In this document: positions 40,481 through 49,937 of the stretch, piece by piece
Position numbering within the stretch: position 1 is the first letter of the stretch
Layout of the letters: each line of letters opens with the position of its first letter
NCBI GenBank assembly: GCA_958347955.1
Contig: CATVXH010000003.1
Location: forward strand, 62,001-126,000
Direction: 5' to 3'
Origin: an uncultured Sutterella sp.
GTDB lineage: Bacteria > Pseudomonadota > Gammaproteobacteria > Burkholderiales > Burkholderiaceae_F
DNA length: 64,000 bases
Made by a program: the position numbers and the translations under genes
The notes under the pieces: generated by a model
The model's database searches: none
Told to the model about the DNA's origin: nothing
Seen by the model: only the letters and a program-made list of their open reading frames with translations

Positions 40481-41758
40481 GTCTTTTTGACCATTAATCA
40501 ATTGGGCGAAGTTTAAGCAAACTTTGAATGCCACCGGCAAGTTGATTTCATCTTGAATTTCAAAGTCAGGCCGGTGATGCCCCAAGTGTTCGCAGCCGTA
40601 GAGGAAGTAGGCGGCCTGACCGCCATGCTCGGCCACTTTGCGAATAAGCCACGAGCAGTCCTCAGAGCCGGTTTGCTCTTTAAAACGGGGCAATACTTTG
40701 ATGCCTTCAACCCGGTGCATGGCCTCTTCGAGTTTGTCCATGATCTTGGGGCAGACAACCAGTGTGGAAGCTTCGCCGACCCGATCAATGCGGGCGGTCA
40801 CCTGATAGGCTTTTTCCACGCCTTCTATGATGCGCTCCACGTTGTCAGCCATGAAGTCATTGACTTCCTGCGTTTCGCCTCGAACCTCCATTTGCATCAT
40901 CGCGTGAGCGGCAACAATATTGCGACCTTCGCCTGCCATGAGTTTTCCGACAGCCACGCGCGAGTCTCCACCTCCGTGACGAGGAATACCCTGAAGCATC
41001 ATCGTGGCGCAGGCCGCGGCAACAAGCGCGCTGTGGCCCTTTTCCGGAGCGTTGCCGGCATGGGCTTCTAATCCGGTGAAATAGATATCGAATTTGGTTG
41101 AGGCAAGAAAACCGGCTTCCTGCACGCTGACTTCGCCGCTTTTGAGCGCGCCGCCCACATGGCTGCCTACCAGCCAGTCAACGTCGTCGACAATTCCCGA
41201 CTCGGCCATTGGACGACCTCCGCGGACACCTTCTTCTGCCGGTTGGAAAAGAATTTTGAAAGTGCCGCAGAACTCATCTTTATGGTCTTGGAGCCAATGC
41301 GCAAGCGCGAGCCCCACGGCCGTATGGCCGTCGTGACCGCAGGCGTGCATTAAACCCGGCCGCTCGCTGGCAAAGCCGAGTTTTTCAGGCAAGTGATCGG
41401 GATCTTCAGATTCGCGCACAGGAAGCGCGTCCATGTCCACTCGAAAAGCCGTGACAGGCCCGGGCCTGCCCGTGTCGATAATGGCTGCCGCGCCGGTATA
41501 GCCCTCGGTTTTGTCAAGAAAAGCTTGCGGCACACCGTGTTTTTGAGCCCGCATGATGGCGTCTTTGACTTCGCTCGGATAGCGCCCCATGACAAACTTC
41601 GGATTGATCACTTTGGTTCCTGTGACATAAGGGATGCCCCATTTTTCAAGATTGCGGCACACCAACCACATCGTCTCAAACTCTGTCCAGCCTAATTCGG
41701 GCCGCTTATGGATTAGGCGGCGATTTTGGATCATTTCGTCTATATAGCGTTCGTACAT
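40478..41758 (-). CDS. M20 family amidohydrolase, AbgA-like
   Basis: 426 residues, matching AbgA (436) of p-aminobenzoyl-glutamate hydrolase: LDTGRPGPVTAFRVDMDALPV-like strand (IIDTGRPGPVTAFRVDMDAL), MHACGHDGHTAVGLALAHWL, FQPAEEGVRGGRPMAESGIV, and TKFDIYFTGLEAHAGNAPEKGH. Metal ligands H in ACGHDGH and E in PAEEG are present. AbgA needs its partner AbgB and carrier AbgT in E. coli; neither is visible here, so another amide-bonded amino acid may be the substrate. It follows the EamA gene at 41777, 18 bases upstream, probably as an operon. Confidence 0.88.
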   Translation of the reverse strand: MYERYIDEMIQNRRLIHKRPELGWTEFETMWLVCRNLEKWGIPYVTGTKVINPKFVMGRYPSEVKDAIMRAQKHGVPQAFLDKTEGYTGAAAIIDTGRPGPVTAFRVDMDALPVRESEDPDHLPEKLGFASERPGLMHACGHDGHTAVGLALAHWLQDHKDEFCGTFKILFQPAEEGVRGGRPMAESGIVDDVDWLVGSHVGGALKSGEVSVQEAGFLASTKFDIYFTGLEAHAGNAPEKGHSALVAAACATMMLQGIPRHGGGDSRVAVGKLMAGEGRNIVAAHAMMQMEVRGETQEVNDFMADNVERIIEGVEKAYQVTARIDRVGEASTLVVCPKIMDKLEEAMHRVEGIKVLPRFKEQTGSEDCSWLIRKVAEHGGQAAYFLYGCEHLGHHRPDFEIQDEINLPVAFKVCLNFAQLINGQKD

Positions 41759-41776
41759 TGTTGCCTCCGAAGATAA

Positions 41777-42712
41777 TTAATGGTCACGGGCGCTCTGATG
41801 GCGCAGATGGCGCTGAAGGCCTTCATTGGTGTGTTTGCTTTCCTCAAGCGCCTTTTGTTTTTCTTGACGAGTAAAGTAGCTCGCCAAGATACCGGCCACC
41901 ACAATCATGACCATGCCGCCAATCGATGTTAAGCTCACGCTGTCGCTGAAAATCAACACGCCCAAGATGGTGGAGAAGAGAATGACGGTGTATTGAAGCG
42001 CGCCGCTTAAAACCAAATTTCCCCGGCTGAAAGCTATGGTGAGGAAGAATTGACCGAGTGTCGAGCAAATGGCGAAACCGGCGATAGCCAACGCCGCCGT
42101 TGCGGTCGGCATCGTGAAGCCGCCGGAAAACATTGTGCCCACTAAGCCGCACAGACTGCCGATTAAGACCAGATAAAAAAGGATGCGAAGCTCAGGCTCT
42201 TTCATTAGGCCAAGCCGCTTGACATATGTGGTTGCCACGGCTGTGCAGAAACCGGATAAAAGTCCGACAGTTGCCGCAAAATATTCGTCAGGAGTGATGG
42301 TGGGAGAGAGCATGACCACCACGCCTAAGAATCCCAAAAGCAATGTTGAAAGCAGTTTCCAGTTAATGCCTTTATGTTGAGAAATCAAAATGCCGATCGT
42401 GAAGCAACCGATAAACAGGGGAGAGGTGTAATTAAGAGTCATGGCCAGGCCGACATTGAGGTGGGCAATGGAGTAGATACCCGCCATGACAGCACCCGCT
42501 CCCATGAAAGAGCGGATCAAGTGATCGGGCATGTGAGTAGTGTGCACGGTAATATGTTTGAACCGCATCACAGAGTAGAAAACGATAAGACCGAAAAATG
42601 AACGATAGAACAGAACTTCAAAAGAACCGATTCCTTCAATGCTCGAGAATTTGATGCACACGGCATATAGCGCAAAAAACACCGCCGCGACAACCATCCA
42701 TAGAGATTGCAT
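41777..42712 (-). CDS. EamA/DMT family transporter
   Basis: 311 residues with ten hydrophobic segments. The N-terminal repeat reads FALYAVCIKFSSIEGIGSFEVLFYRS and the second LAIAGFAICSTLGQFFLTIAFSRGNLVLSGALQYT, as in EamA proteins of the S-adenosylmethionine uptake-like group. The C-terminal tail (EKQKALEESKHTNEG) is soluble and charged. It starts before the AbgA-like gene in the same direction, so it may move the substrate or product of that hydrolase. Substrate unknown. Confidence 0.84.
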   Translation of the reverse strand: MQSLWMVVAAVFFALYAVCIKFSSIEGIGSFEVLFYRSFFGLIVFYSVMRFKHITVHTTHMPDHLIRSFMGAGAVMAGIYSIAHLNVGLAMTLNYTSPLFIGCFTIGILISQHKGINWKLLSTLLLGFLGVVVMLSPTITPDEYFAATVGLLSGFCTAVATTYVKRLGLMKEPELRILFYLVLIGSLCGLVGTMFSGGFTMPTATAALAIAGFAICSTLGQFFLTIAFSRGNLVLSGALQYTVILFSTILGVLIFSDSVSLTSIGGMVMIVVAGILASYFTRQEKQKALEESKHTNEGLQRHLRHQSARDH

Positions 42713-42844
42713 GATGACACACTTTTATTAGGGTTAACGATAACCTCTAGTTTAGACCCGGCTAAGCTTTCTAACAATACGGATCTTGAGTTTTGTTGAG
42801 CAAGTGCAAGAAAACGGGGACTTGTGGCAAGCCCCCGGAGTGAG

Positions 42845-43861
42845 TTAACGCAAAGCTTCCTGAATACTTTGCGCGGCTGTTTTATTGAACCGATACTGAT
42901 TGTCAGTGAAGGTTCGCTTGGCGTGTAAAATCCTGCCGGGCAGGACTTGTTGATGAGGTTTCTTCACCTCAATGAAAGCGAAGTCCAATGCGCCGCTTTC
43001 ACTTGAGTGGATGCCGATATCCCGGCGGTCAATGCTTTGAGGAAAGTAAAGCGCCAGCACTTTTGTGCCGTTGATGGTTTGGATCTTATAAGTGCCGTTT
43101 GCGAACTTCGAACCGTCCACCTCGCAAAATACCTTGCCCCGCTTGGCCCTATAAATTTCGATGTTGCCGGTGTTGCCTTTGCGATTGGTAAAGCGGATGG
43201 CGTAGGGTTGCGAGCCGGGCCGCTTTTCGTAACGCAGGCAATTGGGGATCTTATCCGAAAAAGCTTTGACAAAACCCTCAACGGTCTTTTGTCCGGTGAA
43301 AATATTGGTTTCAGGGACAATGAGTTCAGTGCGAAGGCTGGTAATTTCCGGCACATAGGCCACAGAGCCGGGAGCGAATTTTGTCCAAGAAGATATTTTT
43401 TCAGACAATGCGGTAGAGCGGCCGTTTTGTAGTTTGAGGTAAGACGCCACGGATTTTTCCGATACGTCGTACGCTTTTAATTCGACGGACAATCCGCTCG
43501 AATTGCCTTGACGGGTGAGATTGATTTTATTGCCGGAGACGGCTCTGGCGGTATTGGGCGAGGTCGGGCGCTGCAGAGCGCCGTTTCTTACCGTCCAATC
43601 ACGGGTTGTGCCATATGAAAAATATTTCGGCGCTCCTTTTGAGTATTCCGTCGTGAGACGATAGTTTTGGCCTGACTTTTTGCCGAGTTTGTAAAGGCTG
43701 CTGTTTTGGTCATAAAAGTGGTAGACCCCGGTTTGAAACGCGCTCAATGTGCTGATATGCGGTAACGCGGGAGGATCACCGGGCAGGGATGAGGCGCAGG
43801 CAAGGCCGGTCAAAGAGGCACCCAAAACCGCGCAGGCGCCGATTCTAAAGAGTGTAAGCAT
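42845..43861 (-). CDS. Unrecognised exported protein, possible lipoprotein
   Basis: 338 residues from the ATG at 43861; a TTG at 43888 is an alternative. A hydrophobic N-terminus (LFRIGACAVLGASLTGLACAS) ends with GLAC, which could be a weak lipobox or a signal peptidase I site. The mature part is rich in beta-strand-forming and aromatic residues: FQTGVYHFYDQNSS, KYFSYGTTRDW, VEVKKPHQQ-like end (FIEVKKPHQQ). I recognise no family. It is alone, between a convergent DMT gene and tRNA(CAT). Codon use looks like that of its neighbours. Confidence 0.75.
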   Translation of the reverse strand: MLTLFRIGACAVLGASLTGLACASSLPGDPPALPHISTLSAFQTGVYHFYDQNSSLYKLGKKSGQNYRLTTEYSKGAPKYFSYGTTRDWTVRNGALQRPTSPNTARAVSGNKINLTRQGNSSGLSVELKAYDVSEKSVASYLKLQNGRSTALSEKISSWTKFAPGSVAYVPEITSLRTELIVPETNIFTGQKTVEGFVKAFSDKIPNCLRYEKRPGSQPYAIRFTNRKGNTGNIEIYRAKRGKVFCEVDGSKFANGTYKIQTINGTKVLALYFPQSIDRRDIGIHSSESGALDFAFIEVKKPHQQVLPGRILHAKRTFTDNQYRFNKTAAQSIQEALR

Positions 43862-43969
43862 GGAGCTAACCCGATAAGAGTCAATCAAGAACCACTTGAT
43901 TATAGGGTAAGGACCAATGAAAAAATGTTTCTGAAAGTTTCTGTCAAAAACAGAGGAGGGCGGGAGATA

Positions 43970-44046
<77 letters not shown>

Positions 44047-44112
44047 GCCTTCTTAGTGAAGGAAGAGCAGATTTTAAAGCAAACTGGGATTTTGTGCGAA
44101 TTGTATTGTCTT

Positions 44113-45099
44113 TTAGTCCAGAGTTTTTTTCCAACCGAATAACGAATCAGTTCTCAATTGGCAATTTTCATAGATATAGCGTGTCGCTTCGGTGTATTGC
44201 GTCAAGTTTTTCGCCTTATAGATGGCTTTGACCGCTTTATCGGCGCCCTCAAAAAGATTGTGTTGGAAAAACCAGTACTCTTTCATACGCATCAACGCAT
44301 TTTTCAGGTTGTCAAAAGCCACCCGGTAACTCTCCAAAAGCGCATCGCAATACTCTTGAATTTCTGTTAGCGTCGCGGCCTTTCCTCCCTTGGCTTTTCT
44401 AAAAAGAGCGGGATCGGCCATGAGCGCCCTGCCCACCATGATGTGCGCGAGCGGGTGATATTGGTTTTGAACTCTGGACAGATCATCCAAAGTGACCACA
44501 TCGCCGTTATAACCGATGGGCATTTTCAATAAAGGGAAATAAGACTTGAGCACGGATTCTCGTACATTGCCTTTATAGAAGTCACTTCTCAGACGGGGAT
44601 GAACGGTTAGCGACTTCATTTGCGGATAGTGATTGTAGACATCGGCCAATAGATCAAATTCACCTTCGGATCCCCAGCCGATGCGGGTTTTTATCGAAAT
44701 GGCAATGGGCAGGTCGGCGGAAAAAATTTTGTCTAAAAAGTGTTGAAGTTCAGAGGGTTCACGCAAAAATCCGGAACCTTTGCCTTTGGCCACCACAGTG
44801 CCCGCCGGACAACCCAGATTAAGATTAACTTCGTCATAGCCCAAATCTGCCAACGCGTTTGCCGCCCAAATAAAGTCCTCGGCTCTGCGCGTTAAAAGTT
44901 GAGGCACCGCTTTAATTCCGAGATTCGCGTCAGGGGCGAGCTCTCGCATCTGTCTGTCGGTAAAGCGGGGCAACACCGTCGGGGTGATGAAGGGAAGGTA
45001 GTAGGCATCGGCACCGCCGAAAAAATGCGCGTGCACGCGCCGAAATGGAAAACCCGTGAGGCCTTCCATTGGCGCAACAACCAAAGGTGTCAAAATCAT
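44113..45099 (-). CDS. tRNA-dihydrouridine synthase family protein
   Basis: 328 residues. The FMN barrel start LVVAPMEGLTGFPFRRV and the active-site segment NLNLGCPAGTVVAKGKGSG with Cys97 are characteristic of Dus; later SIKTRIGWGS, TVHPRLRS (conserved His) and NGDVVTLDD also fit. It would reduce a uridine of the tRNA D-loop. It is not a close copy of DusA, DusB or DusC and resembles the loosely defined Dus-like group found in anaerobes. The ATG overlaps the stop of the AGCS gene by four bases (ATGA). Confidence 0.82.
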   Translation of the reverse strand: MILTPLVVAPMEGLTGFPFRRVHAHFFGGADAYYLPFITPTVLPRFTDRQMRELAPDANLGIKAVPQLLTRRAEDFIWAANALADLGYDEVNLNLGCPAGTVVAKGKGSGFLREPSELQHFLDKIFSADLPIAISIKTRIGWGSEGEFDLLADVYNHYPQMKSLTVHPRLRSDFYKGNVRESVLKSYFPLLKMPIGYNGDVVTLDDLSRVQNQYHPLAHIMVGRALMADPALFRKAKGGKAATLTEIQEYCDALLESYRVAFDNLKNALMRMKEYWFFQHNLFEGADKAVKAIYKAKNLTQYTEATRYIYENCQLRTDSLFGWKKTLD

Positions 45100-46463
45100 T
45101 GAAGAGAAGCTTTCTTTAATTTGAATTCAAAATCTTTTAGTGAGTTGCCGACGACTTTGTGTAAAAGAACCAAAGCAATCACGTTAGGGATCACCATGAT
45201 ACCGTTAAAGAAGTCTGAAAGGGTCCAGACAAGATTAACGTGGGTAACGGCGCCGAGCACTAAGAAAGCGCAAACAATCAAACGATAGACAAAAATGCCT
45301 CTGCCATGAAAAAGGTAGCGGACGTTTTGTTCACTAAAGAAGTACCAACCGATGATGGTGGAATAGGCAAAAAAGAACAGACAGATGGCGACAAAGCCCA
45401 CGCCCGCATCACCCAATCCGACGGAATAAGCTTTTTGTGTCAGGGCGATGCCGGTGGTGTCAAAATCCATGACACCGGTCACCAGAATCACCAGCACGGT
45501 AAAGGTCACAATTAAAACGGTGGTGAAAACTCCGAAAATGGCGACCAGCCCCTGTTCGGCGGGATGCTCAACTTTAGCGACCGCGTGGGCGTGCGGCGTT
45601 GTGCCCATGCCGGCTTCATTGGAAAAAAGCCCGCGGGCAACGCCGAATTGCATCGCTTTGGCAACGGTCAGCCCCAAGGCGCCGCCGCCCACTGCTTCGG
45701 GATTAAAAGCGGCGGTAAAGATCAGTTCGAAAGCGGGCAATATTTGATCGTAGTGGCAGGCGAGCACATAGGAGCCACCGATCAGATAAAGACCCGCCAT
45801 GAAAGGAACCAATTTTTCGGTGACACTGGCCAAACGTCCCATGCCGCCGAACATGACAAGACCGGAGAGAATAGCCACGCCGATACCCGAAACGATGAGA
45901 GGAACGTCAAAAGCATGGTTTAAAGCCTGAGAGACGGTATTTGACTGAACGAGGCTGCCCATGCAGCCCATCGTGATGATGGCGACGGCCGAAAAGAAGA
46001 TAGCCATAGGCTTGAACTTTGGGCCTAGACCCAGAGAGATGTAGAAAGCGGGACCGCCAACCACACGATCGTCCTCACCGGTGACTTTGTACACCTGGGC
46101 TAACACCGCCTCGGCGAAAATGGTCGCCATGCCGAAAAAGGCGGCAACCCAGAGCCAAAAAAGCGCGCCGGGACCGCCCGCGACGATGGCTGTGGCGGCG
46201 CCCGCCACGTTGCCGGTGCCGACCTGCGCGGCAACCGCCGTTGCCAATGCCTGAAAAGAACTCATGCCGGACTTATCCGCGCGTTTGCCAAAAAGCGTCG
46301 CGTTGTTGAAAAGAAAACGCAACGCAGTCGGAAAAAGGCGAATTTGCACAAAACGCAGTTTGATTGTGTAAAAAATGCCGGTGCCGCATAAAAGCGGAAT
46401 CAAAATAAAGACACCCCACAGAACGCTGTTGATTTCACCGAAAAAATAATTGAGAAAGTCCAT
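45096..46463 (-). CDS. Alanine/sodium symporter of the AGCS family
   Basis: 455 residues, typical length. The AGCS signatures are visible: ATAVAAQVGTGNVAGAATAI, GMATIFAEAVLAQVYK, GGALGLTVAKAMQFGVARGLFSNEAGMGT and the C-terminal FFNGIMVIPNVIALV. It imports alanine or glycine with sodium in the inner membrane. It lies just after leuD in the same direction with 213 bases between, in which no gene and no strong terminator are seen. It is translationally coupled to the following dus-like gene. Confidence 0.92.
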   Translation of the reverse strand: MDFLNYFFGEINSVLWGVFILIPLLCGTGIFYTIKLRFVQIRLFPTALRFLFNNATLFGKRADKSGMSSFQALATAVAAQVGTGNVAGAATAIVAGGPGALFWLWVAAFFGMATIFAEAVLAQVYKVTGEDDRVVGGPAFYISLGLGPKFKPMAIFFSAVAIITMGCMGSLVQSNTVSQALNHAFDVPLIVSGIGVAILSGLVMFGGMGRLASVTEKLVPFMAGLYLIGGSYVLACHYDQILPAFELIFTAAFNPEAVGGGALGLTVAKAMQFGVARGLFSNEAGMGTTPHAHAVAKVEHPAEQGLVAIFGVFTTVLIVTFTVLVILVTGVMDFDTTGIALTQKAYSVGLGDAGVGFVAICLFFFAYSTIIGWYFFSEQNVRYLFHGRGIFVYRLIVCAFLVLGAVTHVNLVWTLSDFFNGIMVIPNVIALVLLHKVVGNSLKDFEFKLKKASLQ

Positions 46464-46676
46464 TGTTATTATCCTTATAATCGGGGTAATCAGGCATTAC
46501 CATTTGATTTGAATAATCACAGAGAGCAGATTCGGGCGATCGGGTATTTTGGGAAAGAAGCGCGAGACAGCAAATCTGATTTTTCCGATTCTAACAAGAA
46601 AGATCGCCGTGACGACCTATAAATTAGGCAAAAGGTCGTACACGGCGAGATTTTTGTGCAATAACGGTGGCAGCGA

Positions 46677-47318
46677 TCACAGATTTTTGGCAAAACGTCC
46701 TGCCAGGCCACTCATCCAAGGAAAGGCTCTTTCGTGCTCTTTCTTAAAGCGCTCAATGAGAGCTTGTTCTTTCAATGTCGCCTCCAACATATCAAGACCT
46801 TCAAGCAACATGGTTTGATGCCGTTCGGCCAAGTCAAAGTGCCACACTTGCTTGCCATCGGCTGTTCGGATTTCCCGTCTCTGAACGTCCACTGTTAATG
46901 TTTTGGGTTCATTTTCAGAGAGGTAAGACAAAAGTTCTTGGGACGTTTGAGCGGAAACTTTCGCGGCCAAAAGACCGTTATTAAAACAATTGGAGTAGAA
47001 AATTTCTCCAAACCCTGCCGCCACAACCACGCGAATGCCGTACTGCATCAGTCCCCAAACAGCGTGTTCCCGACTGGAACCGCAGCCGAAATTGGGGCCG
47101 GCAACAAGAATTTTTGTATTCTCAAAGCCTTTTTTGTTGAGCACAAAGTCAGGATTCAATGTGCCGTCGCTTAAGTGCCGATGGTTGTACAGGAGGCCCT
47201 TGGCGAGTCCCGATTTGTCGATGCCTCGTAAAAACTGCTTGGGCATCAACTGGTCTGTGTCCATGTTGTCCACATTGATTGGAGCGGCTACCGCCGTTAA
47301 TGTGATCAGTTTTTCCAT
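46677..47318 (-). CDS. leuD: 3-isopropylmalate dehydratase small subunit
   Basis: 213 residues. The signature GPNFGCGSSREHAVW is complete, and the N-terminus reads VAAPINVDNMDTDQLMPKQF, as in LeuD type 1. With LeuC it isomerises 2-isopropylmalate to 3-isopropylmalate in leucine synthesis. It follows leuC by only six bases. The usual following gene leuB is absent here; an amino acid symporter comes next. Confidence 0.96.
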   Translation of the reverse strand: MEKLITLTAVAAPINVDNMDTDQLMPKQFLRGIDKSGLAKGLLYNHRHLSDGTLNPDFVLNKKGFENTKILVAGPNFGCGSSREHAVWGLMQYGIRVVVAAGFGEIFYSNCFNNGLLAAKVSAQTSQELLSYLSENEPKTLTVDVQRREIRTADGKQVWHFDLAERHQTMLLEGLDMLEATLKEQALIERFKKEHERAFPWMSGLAGRFAKNL

Positions 47319-47324
47319 AATTTT

Positions 47325-48731
47325 CTACTCCAATTCGGTCTTCGGGCAGAGATAGCCCATTATGGCGCTGGCGGCGGCTGTTTCGGGGCTGACCAAATGT
47401 GTGCGACTGCCTCTTCCCTGACGGCCTTCAAAATTGCGATTGGTGGTGGAGGCGCATCGAACGCCTTCGCTCAAAATATCGTCGTTCATTGCCAGGCATA
47501 AAGAGCAGCCGCTTTTTCGCCATTCAAATCCGGCTTCTTTGAAAATCCGATCAAGCCCTATTTTTTCGGCCTCTTTTCTTATCTGCGTAGATCCGGGGAC
47601 AACCTGGGCTCTGACACCGGCGGCTACTTTACGGCCTTTAAGCACAGCCGCGGCCGCTTCAAGATCGCACAGACGTGAGTTGGTGCAGGATCCGATAAAA
47701 ACGTGTTGGATGGGCGTTTTGAGGATGGTCTCGCCGGCCTGTAAATCTTGGTAGCGCAAAGCGCGTTGCGCCGCTTCGCGTGCAATCGGATCTTCAAATG
47801 AGGCGGGGGCGGGAATTTTTTCATCGAAAGCGATGGCTTGATCCGGACTTGTGCCCCAAGTGACCATAGGCTTGACAGTGTCAGCGTTAAAGAAGACTTC
47901 TTTATCGAAGTGAGCCTCTTTATCGCTTCGAAGGGCAGAGGCATATTCGGTCATTGAGCGGCGATCCTCTTCGGAGAGATTTTTAGCGTGTTCACAGACC
48001 CATCGGAGTGCTTTTTCATCAGGAGCCACGATGGCGCCTCGAGCGCCAGCTTCGACCGTAAGATTGCAAAGAGTCATGCGTTCTTCAATGCTAAGCGCAC
48101 TTACAGCCTCTCCGGTATATTCAACGACCAGCCCCAAAGCGCCTCGAGCGGAAATCTTTCTCAATACTGCCAGAACCAGGTCTTTGGCGGTGGCATCTGA
48201 ACGCAGAGTGCCGTCAATGGTTATACGCATTGTGCCCGCCATCCGATAGACAAGCGTTTGGGTGGCAAGAATGTGTTCGATTTCGGAGGTGCCGATTCCG
48301 AACCCCAGGGCGCCTAAGGCGCCGTGGGTGGTCGTGTGACTGTCGCCGCAGATCACGACCATGCCGGGGCGAACCAGTCCCTGTTCCTCCATGACAACAT
48401 GCTCTATTCCCTGCCGCGGGCTGTCGGGACCGTAAAAAGCGGCGATGCCGAAATGTCGGCAGTTATTCTCAAGTGTTTGCGCCTGAATAAGCGAGGCCTC
48501 GTCATAAATTCTGCGGGGCGTTTCATCGTGAGTGGGAATAATGTGATCGACTACGCAAAGATGAGAGTCGGGGCTCATTACGGGAATTTTTCTCTGAACA
48601 AGACCGGCGAAGGCTTGGGGGGAAGTGTATTCGTTGGCGAAATGGATATCGCAGTACAGTAAAACGGTGTTTGAATCAATGACTTTTACGGTATGCGCGT
48701 CAATGATTTTTTGATAAAGCGTTTTTGGCAT
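47325..48731 (-). CDS. leuC: 3-isopropylmalate dehydratase large subunit
   Basis: 468 residues. Aconitase-type features: the 4Fe-4S ligands are in GSCTNSRLCD and SGCSLCLAMN (two cysteines), HTTTHGALGALGFGIGTSE and VDHIIPTHD near the N-terminus. Forms the LeuCD heterodimer with the next gene. Upstream, a C45-type gene lies on the same strand after a terminator, so leuCD has its own promoter. Confidence 0.97.
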   Translation of the reverse strand: MPKTLYQKIIDAHTVKVIDSNTVLLYCDIHFANEYTSPQAFAGLVQRKIPVMSPDSHLCVVDHIIPTHDETPRRIYDEASLIQAQTLENNCRHFGIAAFYGPDSPRQGIEHVVMEEQGLVRPGMVVICGDSHTTTHGALGALGFGIGTSEIEHILATQTLVYRMAGTMRITIDGTLRSDATAKDLVLAVLRKISARGALGLVVEYTGEAVSALSIEERMTLCNLTVEAGARGAIVAPDEKALRWVCEHAKNLSEEDRRSMTEYASALRSDKEAHFDKEVFFNADTVKPMVTWGTSPDQAIAFDEKIPAPASFEDPIAREAAQRALRYQDLQAGETILKTPIQHVFIGSCTNSRLCDLEAAAAVLKGRKVAAGVRAQVVPGSTQIRKEAEKIGLDRIFKEAGFEWRKSGCSLCLAMNDDILSEGVRCASTTNRNFEGRQGRGSRTHLVSPETAAASAIMGYLCPKTELE

Positions 48732-48805
48732 GACTTCTCCTTGATAGACGGCAGTCAGTTTACCATAAAAAATTATATAAAATGTATAAAAATTTCTACA
48801 ACAAA

Positions 48806-48830
48806 GCCGCGGACCTTAAAAGACCGCGGC
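48806..48830 (-). terminator. Terminator of the C45 gene
   Basis: GCCGCGG (48806-48812) pairs with CCGCGGC (48824-48830). On the minus strand TTTGTTG follows; on the plus strand TTTTAAAAG follows. It separates the C45 gene from leuC. Confidence 0.6.
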
Positions 48831-48854
48831 TTTTAAAAGTTAAGACTGTACGTA

Positions 48855-49937
48855 TCATTCGAGACAATAGGCCCGCACCTCGGATGAGCAGGGACTGCCT
48901 TCCGTGAGCCACAGCACGCGATCCTGCGTGTCGATAACCATGCACCAAAGCGATGTATGGCGATGGTACTCGGGCACTGTCATATCATCATGGCGGCACA
49001 CACTGTCCGGGCATCCGGCGTGATCCGAAAGGATGTTGATCAGAGAAGGCACATCAAGTTTGCCCTCGAGCGGTCGAGTAAGGCGGCGAATCCGATCCAA
49101 GCGAGTGTACGTGGAAGTAAAGGAGTAACGGGAGGCCTCATCGCCGGATAGCAAAAGCGGAGAGAGCCAATGATTGGTATGGCAGAGGGGATGGCCGTCG
49201 CAGAGCAAAATATCCATGTCAGAGGGGGCCGCCTCTACGCTCACGACGAGCCCGTCGGCGCTTGCGAGTCCGACGCAACCCGCTCCGGCTCTTTGACACT
49301 TGGCGATGGCGTCTATGGCTTTGGGCAGTGTGGGTTGAGACAACGCATGTCGAAGCATGACATGAAGCGGGACACCGATCTTGCCTTTTTTAACACTCAG
49401 CGCATTCAAACTCACTGCTATGCCGGCGGCATTTAATCCCTTGCCGCCCACAAGACCGGCTTCCGTTAAAACGAGAGCCTTCGTGTAGGGCGGTTGGTCA
49501 ACTTCCAGCAATACTGTGGTGCCTTTGCCGATGCTCCACCAATCCCATGTCTGCGCCAGATAAGTTTTGCCATCCGCGGAGCTTTCTGGCGGCACACCGA
49601 TGACCGAGCAGGCATCTTCGTCAACTTGGGCAAACATGACTTCCGAGCGGCTGTTCATCAATAACACGGTTTGGAAGTCAATGCCCGCGCCATCGGCAAT
49701 TCCTTTCATCTCTTCTATCAAATCGGGACGATAACGGCGAATAGGCTCTTCGTAGATCGCGGCCTTGTTGTAAGCCTCTTCCCACGACATATGAGCTTCC
49801 TTATCGAAGAGGATCTTGTATTCTTCGATCACTTTGAAGATAAGTTCTTTAGCGGCCTTGCCATAAGCGAGACCTCTTTCGTAGGGAGTTCCAGAAACTT
49901 TTACATAAAGATGCGCGCTCGGTTTTTGTTCGCTCAT
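48855..49937 (-). CDS. C45 family acyltransferase/peptidase-like protein
   Basis: 360 residues. Family features: GTPYERGLAYGKAAK at the N-terminus and the nucleophile region DEDACSVIGVPP with Cys110; members such as isopenicillin-N acyltransferase self-cleave just before this cysteine. The Trp-rich AQTWDW and AGLVGGKGLNAAGIAVSLNAL segments are typical too. Bacterial C45 proteins act on penicillins, acyl-homoserine lactones, bile salts or unknown amides; the substrate cannot be told here. No signal peptide. It stands alone before a long intergenic region. Confidence 0.88.
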   Translation of the reverse strand: MSEQKPSAHLYVKVSGTPYERGLAYGKAAKELIFKVIEEYKILFDKEAHMSWEEAYNKAAIYEEPIRRYRPDLIEEMKGIADGAGIDFQTVLLMNSRSEVMFAQVDEDACSVIGVPPESSADGKTYLAQTWDWWSIGKGTTVLLEVDQPPYTKALVLTEAGLVGGKGLNAAGIAVSLNALSVKKGKIGVPLHVMLRHALSQPTLPKAIDAIAKCQRAGAGCVGLASADGLVVSVEAAPSDMDILLCDGHPLCHTNHWLSPLLLSGDEASRYSFTSTYTRLDRIRRLTRPLEGKLDVPSLINILSDHAGCPDSVCRHDDMTVPEYHRHTSLWCMVIDTQDRVLWLTEGSPCSSEVRAYCLE

